NCBI RefSeq assembly: GCF_001050375.1
Contig: NZ_KQ130508.1
Location: forward strand, 1-47,509
Direction of reading: 5' to 3'
DNA length: 47,509 nt
Origin: Catenovulum maritimum
GTDB lineage: Bacteria > Pseudomonadota > Gammaproteobacteria > Enterobacterales > Alteromonadaceae
Under the pieces are notes generated by a model. That model was not told where the DNA came from. It worked only from the letters and a program-made list of their open reading frames with translations, and made no database searches. Below, piece after piece: positions 45,514-47,509 of this stretch (positions within the stretch are counted from its first letter, which is position 1; the number at the start of each line of letters is the position of its first letter). The position numbers and the translations under genes are program-made.

Positions 45514-45590
45514 CTTCTAAAACGTTTATGTCCAAAAACGTGCTAGAGTGGCCGTCTGCTTTTCGTTCAAAGCAGAAATATAGGCTTTGT

Positions 45591-45728
45591 GCCACAGTGA
45601 ACTTAATTTGTCAGCGGCAAACTTAATGCAATTCAGTGGTGACCGTGAATGTCATTTGGTGGCTGTGTTGAATGATAATGACTGGCATTTTTGATGTAAT
45701 AGGCTGGCAAATTTAATGTGATTTTTCA
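45591..45728. mobile_element. iterated 22-23-bp repeats, probable IS21-like transposon end
   Basis: Six consecutive degenerate units of 22-23 bases begin at about 45591, 45616, 45638, 45661, 45684 and 45706. Each has a GGC start, an AATG core (for example AAATTTAATG, AACTTAATG, GTTGAATG) and a T-rich end. Arrays of transposase-binding repeats are typical of IS21-family ends. The last unit abuts the point where an XRE gene is cut off. No transposase gene remains. Confidence 0.45.
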
Positions 45729-45842
45729 GCCAACGTAACTTCGATCTAAAACGGCCAGCTCCGCAAGTTTATCTTGGGCCAGGCCTACCTCTTTTCTTTT
45801 CGCTCGAATACGGCAGCCTAGTTTTATTGCTAATTCTTTCAC
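45726..45842 (-). pseudogene. truncated XRE-family regulator
   Basis: A GTG start with AAGGA at 8 bases begins a 38-residue stretch (LGCRIRAKRKEVGLAQDKLA, then ELAVLDRSYVG) that is the N-terminal helix-turn-helix of an XRE regulator of the restriction-controller or antitoxin type. The usual next residues (G-I-E-R-G) are missing: the frame ends at a TGA inside the transposon repeat. It is therefore a gene truncated by insertion. Confidence 0.65.
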
Positions 45843-46102
45843 TGTAATGTTCCTTAAATTTTTTCATATTATTGCATTGGTGTGTGTAAATTTAAATCTA
45901 GTATTTATGACCAAAAAGTTCGTACCGCTACCTTTTATGTAAAAATAACGTTTTAATGTTATTTAAATTGAAAGCCCTTATTTTATTTGCTTTTATGGGT
46001 TTTTTTGATGGTTTTTAAGGTTTTTTAAATTTATGCATTTTCATGCATAAGCGGTGTGCAATTTTACATTTAACTTATTTTGATGTTAAGGCGTTGATTT
46101 TT

Positions 46103-46237
46103 ATGGCTGTGCAATTTTTTCTTCGTTTCGTATTTGTTACCACTATTTTGAAGTGGTTGTTAAAGTTGGATTTATGGGTGGTTATATTGATTTATATGCT
46201 TAAGGGGTTATTTTATCACTTTAAGTTGGAAAGTTAG
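46103..46237 (+). CDS. possible 44-residue hydrophobic peptide
   Basis: A short frame starting MAVQFFLRFVFV, almost entirely one or two hydrophobic helices with a few Lys/Arg, ending KLES. AAGG lies 11 bases before the ATG. It could be a small membrane peptide, even a toxin-like one, or a chance frame. A perfect hairpin (TTATGCAT-TTTC-ATGCATAA, 46031-46050) lies just upstream. The rest of 45843-46102 shows nothing I can name. Confidence 0.25.
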   Translation: MAVQFFLRFVFVTTILKWLLKLDLWVVILIYMLKGLFYHFKLES

Positions 46238-46270
46238 GTGCTTTGCCAAAGAACCATTTGCGAGAATAGG

Positions 46271-46909
46271 TTACTTACGAAGAATATCCGTCAAAGCTTG
46301 CTCTATCACAGACACCATTGATTCTTCATCATCGATACTTTGGTTGGCATTAATGTGGGATAAGATACCCTTTGCTGCACCTTTTATTTTGGATTTATAT
46401 TCTCGCTCTTTTGCGACTTTATCTAATTCAGAAGCGTCGCGCTGCTTAATTAATTCATCTGAGTCAATTTTTAGTTGCAGGGCTTCATCCTTATCTTCGG
46501 TAATAGCATCAAAAATATTGTCGAAAGCAAGCTCAACCTGTTTGCTTTCAAACTCAGTAAGCTCACTTACTTTGTTAAATCCAATAATCAGCTCTTTTTC
46601 ACTAATCGGCCATGAAAAATTACATTTATCTAACAGCTCATTCAAAGTGTACTTCTCAGTATTTAGGTTGCGCGTTTTACACCAGGCTATCGCTATTTGA
46701 TCAAAACGCTCAGCAGATATTTCAACTGTGAGCTGAGAGAACGGCTTTCCATCTACTAAGCCCTGACTCGTGATATGATAATTTTTAGGGTACTCTATTT
46801 GAATAACAACAGGGTTAGGGTTTACCTCATGATTTTCGAAGTCGTAAAAACATTCTTGATATAAGTTTGGACCATCTCGATAACTAGTTATCCATTCTTT
46901 TGTTGACAT
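46271..46909 (-). CDS. hypothetical protein with C-terminal coiled coil
   Basis: About 212 residues from the ATG at 46909, chosen for the AGGTG upstream. The N-terminal half looks globular (WITSYRDG, VVIQIEYPKNYH, FDQIAIAWCKTRN). The second half is a charged helical region (about 115-190) likely to be a coiled coil, ending in VIEQALTDILRK. No signal peptide or membrane segment. I do not recognise a family. It stands in the island between transposon remnants and may be accessory, perhaps defence- or phage-related, but nothing in the sequence proves it. Confidence 0.6.
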   Translation of the reverse strand: MSTKEWITSYRDGPNLYQECFYDFENHEVNPNPVVIQIEYPKNYHITSQGLVDGKPFSQLTVEISAERFDQIAIAWCKTRNLNTEKYTLNELLDKCNFSWPISEKELIIGFNKVSELTEFESKQVELAFDNIFDAITEDKDEALQLKIDSDELIKQRDASELDKVAKEREYKSKIKGAAKGILSHINANQSIDDEESMVSVIEQALTDILRK

Positions 46910-47031
46910 AAACACACCTAAGATCACCTGATCTTGATACACCTATACTAACATTCGAACTTAAACTCTTAAAGAGCAACCTCATATCTCTAGCCTGGGT
47001 ACCATTTAGAATTACAACTTCAAACAAATAT

Positions 47032-47058
47032 AAAAGCCGACTTCATTCTGCGGCTTTT
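47032..47058. terminator. bidirectional terminator
   Basis: AAAAGCCG pairs with CGGCTTTT over an 11-base loop, with T-rich flanks on both strands. It sits upstream of the coiled-coil gene and so probably ends transcription from elsewhere. Confidence 0.7.
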
Positions 47059-47120
47059 TAACATATCAGTATGAAACTTTATTGTATGGGTGAAACTTAT
47101 GATTCGCCAACATGCTCAGG

Positions 47121-47329
47121 TAGTAAATTAGGTGCTAAATATGAGGTTCAAGCAGCAAATTAGGTAGTAAGTCGTTTACTCATTTTTACTACCATTTACT
47201 AATTTAAAGTGTATTTACTAAAAATAATAGTAAAGCATAGTAAAGGTGTTACAGGGTCCTAATTTACCGCTGATCAGATGTTGTATTGCTAACCAGAGTA
47301 TTTAGTTTAGCAACCGCGGTGACCCTATA
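47121..47329. repeat. clustered TAGTAAA / TTTACTA motifs and a nested dyad
   Basis: TAGTAA-type words occur on both strands at about 47121, 47165, 47187, 47197, 47214, 47228 and 47238. The stretch leads to a dyad: AGGGTC near 47253 and GACCCT near 47322 enclose TTGCTAA ... TTAGCAA. It could be an element end, an iteron-like site or a recombination site. Confidence 0.3.
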
Positions 47330-47389
47330 ACAAAATCTGTGTAACTGCCTATTATTAATACCCATTGAGGGTTTAAGATAGGCAGACTA

Positions 47390-47485
47390 TGAATAAAAAA
47401 GAACTTGAAGCGTTTGCAAAGCAAGCCGCTAAATCAATTAAAACGAGGGCGTTCAAAAATCTGTGTCAGGTAAAAACAGTCTAAA
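47390..47485 (+). pseudogene. N-terminal fragment of an IS256-type transposase
   Basis: The frame MNKKELEAFAKQAAKSIKT matches the start of IS256-family (mutator) transposases as I recall them, but the reading then changes to unrelated sequence and stops after 31 codons. The sequence AAATCTGTGTAACTG upstream (about 47335) and AAAATCTGTGTCAGG inside (about 47455) look like two element ends in the same orientation, so a second element seems to have inserted near codon 20. The window ends before this can be settled. Confidence 0.45.
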
Positions 47486-47509
47486 CTTGTAAATACTCGT
47501 TTAACCGCC

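Noticed and set aside
24176-45938. 14-base match GTACCGCTACCTTT shared by the bamE hairpin and the island
   Set aside because: A match of this length between any two places is expected by chance in a 47-kb window on both strands.
46031-46105. Possible integron attC site before the hydrophobic peptide
   Set aside because: ATTTAAC and GTTAAGG resemble core boxes but lie only 10 bases apart, and no L boxes or integrase are visible.
1-47509. CRISPR array or rRNA genes
   Set aside because: No regularly spaced identical repeats with unique spacers and no rRNA sequence were seen; the only exact long repeats are the tRNA-Asp genes.

Overview
The window looks like chromosomal DNA of a marine gammaproteobacterium of the Alteromonadales type (a Catenovulum- or Algicola-like alga degrader is my best guess, not proven). 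It is AT-rich and carries gammaproteobacterial housekeeping genes (bamE, priC, tyrR, mpl, ubiX, yadGH, msrA, rnhA-dnaQ, tRNA-Asp), many chemoreceptors, a TonB-dependent receptor and a sulfated-polysaccharide locus.

Region 1 (about 0.4-23.3 kb) is a polysaccharide utilization locus. It contains a 2-keto-3-deoxygluconate permease (kdgT), a secreted protein made only of carbohydrate-binding-like modules, a PF14099-type polysaccharide lyase, an IclR-type regulator, a BNR_4 beta-propeller lyase resembling PL24/PL25 ulvan lyases, a lipoprotein with two tandem nucleoside-hydrolase-like (DUF1593-like) domains, two formylglycine-type sulfatases (one Tat-exported, one a lipoprotein), an S9 peptidase/esterase and a TonB-dependent receptor. 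Two chemoreceptors sit inside it, one divergent from the IclR gene across a region with clear inverted repeats. A sulfated uronic-acid glycan such as ulvan is the likely substrate: lyases cut it, sulfatases strip it, the receptor imports oligomers and KdgT imports the KDG product. No unsaturated glucuronyl hydrolase and no formylglycine-generating enzyme is present here, so the pathway is incomplete in the window.

Region 2 (23.3-42.4 kb) is mostly core genome: a methyltransferase, bamE, priC, tyrR, a DUF3545 gene, the tightly packed chain mpl-ubiX-yadG-yadH-trmB-like, a chemoreceptor-msrA pair, an unusual pentapeptide-repeat ion channel followed by a sensorless chemoreceptor, an Atm1-type ABC exporter, rnhA/dnaQ and a TIGR03503 protein.

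Region 3 (42.3-47.5 kb) is four identical tRNA-Asp genes behind one strong promoter, followed by a variable island. The island holds a 1-kb noncoding stretch with helically phased TTGTGAC repeats, a hipBA toxin-antitoxin pair with two 29-bp operators spaced seven helical turns apart, an XRE regulator cut off by an iterated-repeat transposon end, a coiled-coil hypothetical gene, and the first codons of an IS256-type transposase apparently interrupted by another element end.

The observations most worth following are the duplicated hydrolase-like lipoprotein that shares a beta-sandwich module with the non-catalytic secreted protein, the chemoreceptors wired into the polysaccharide locus, the channel-chemoreceptor operon, and the repeat structures of the tRNA-linked island.
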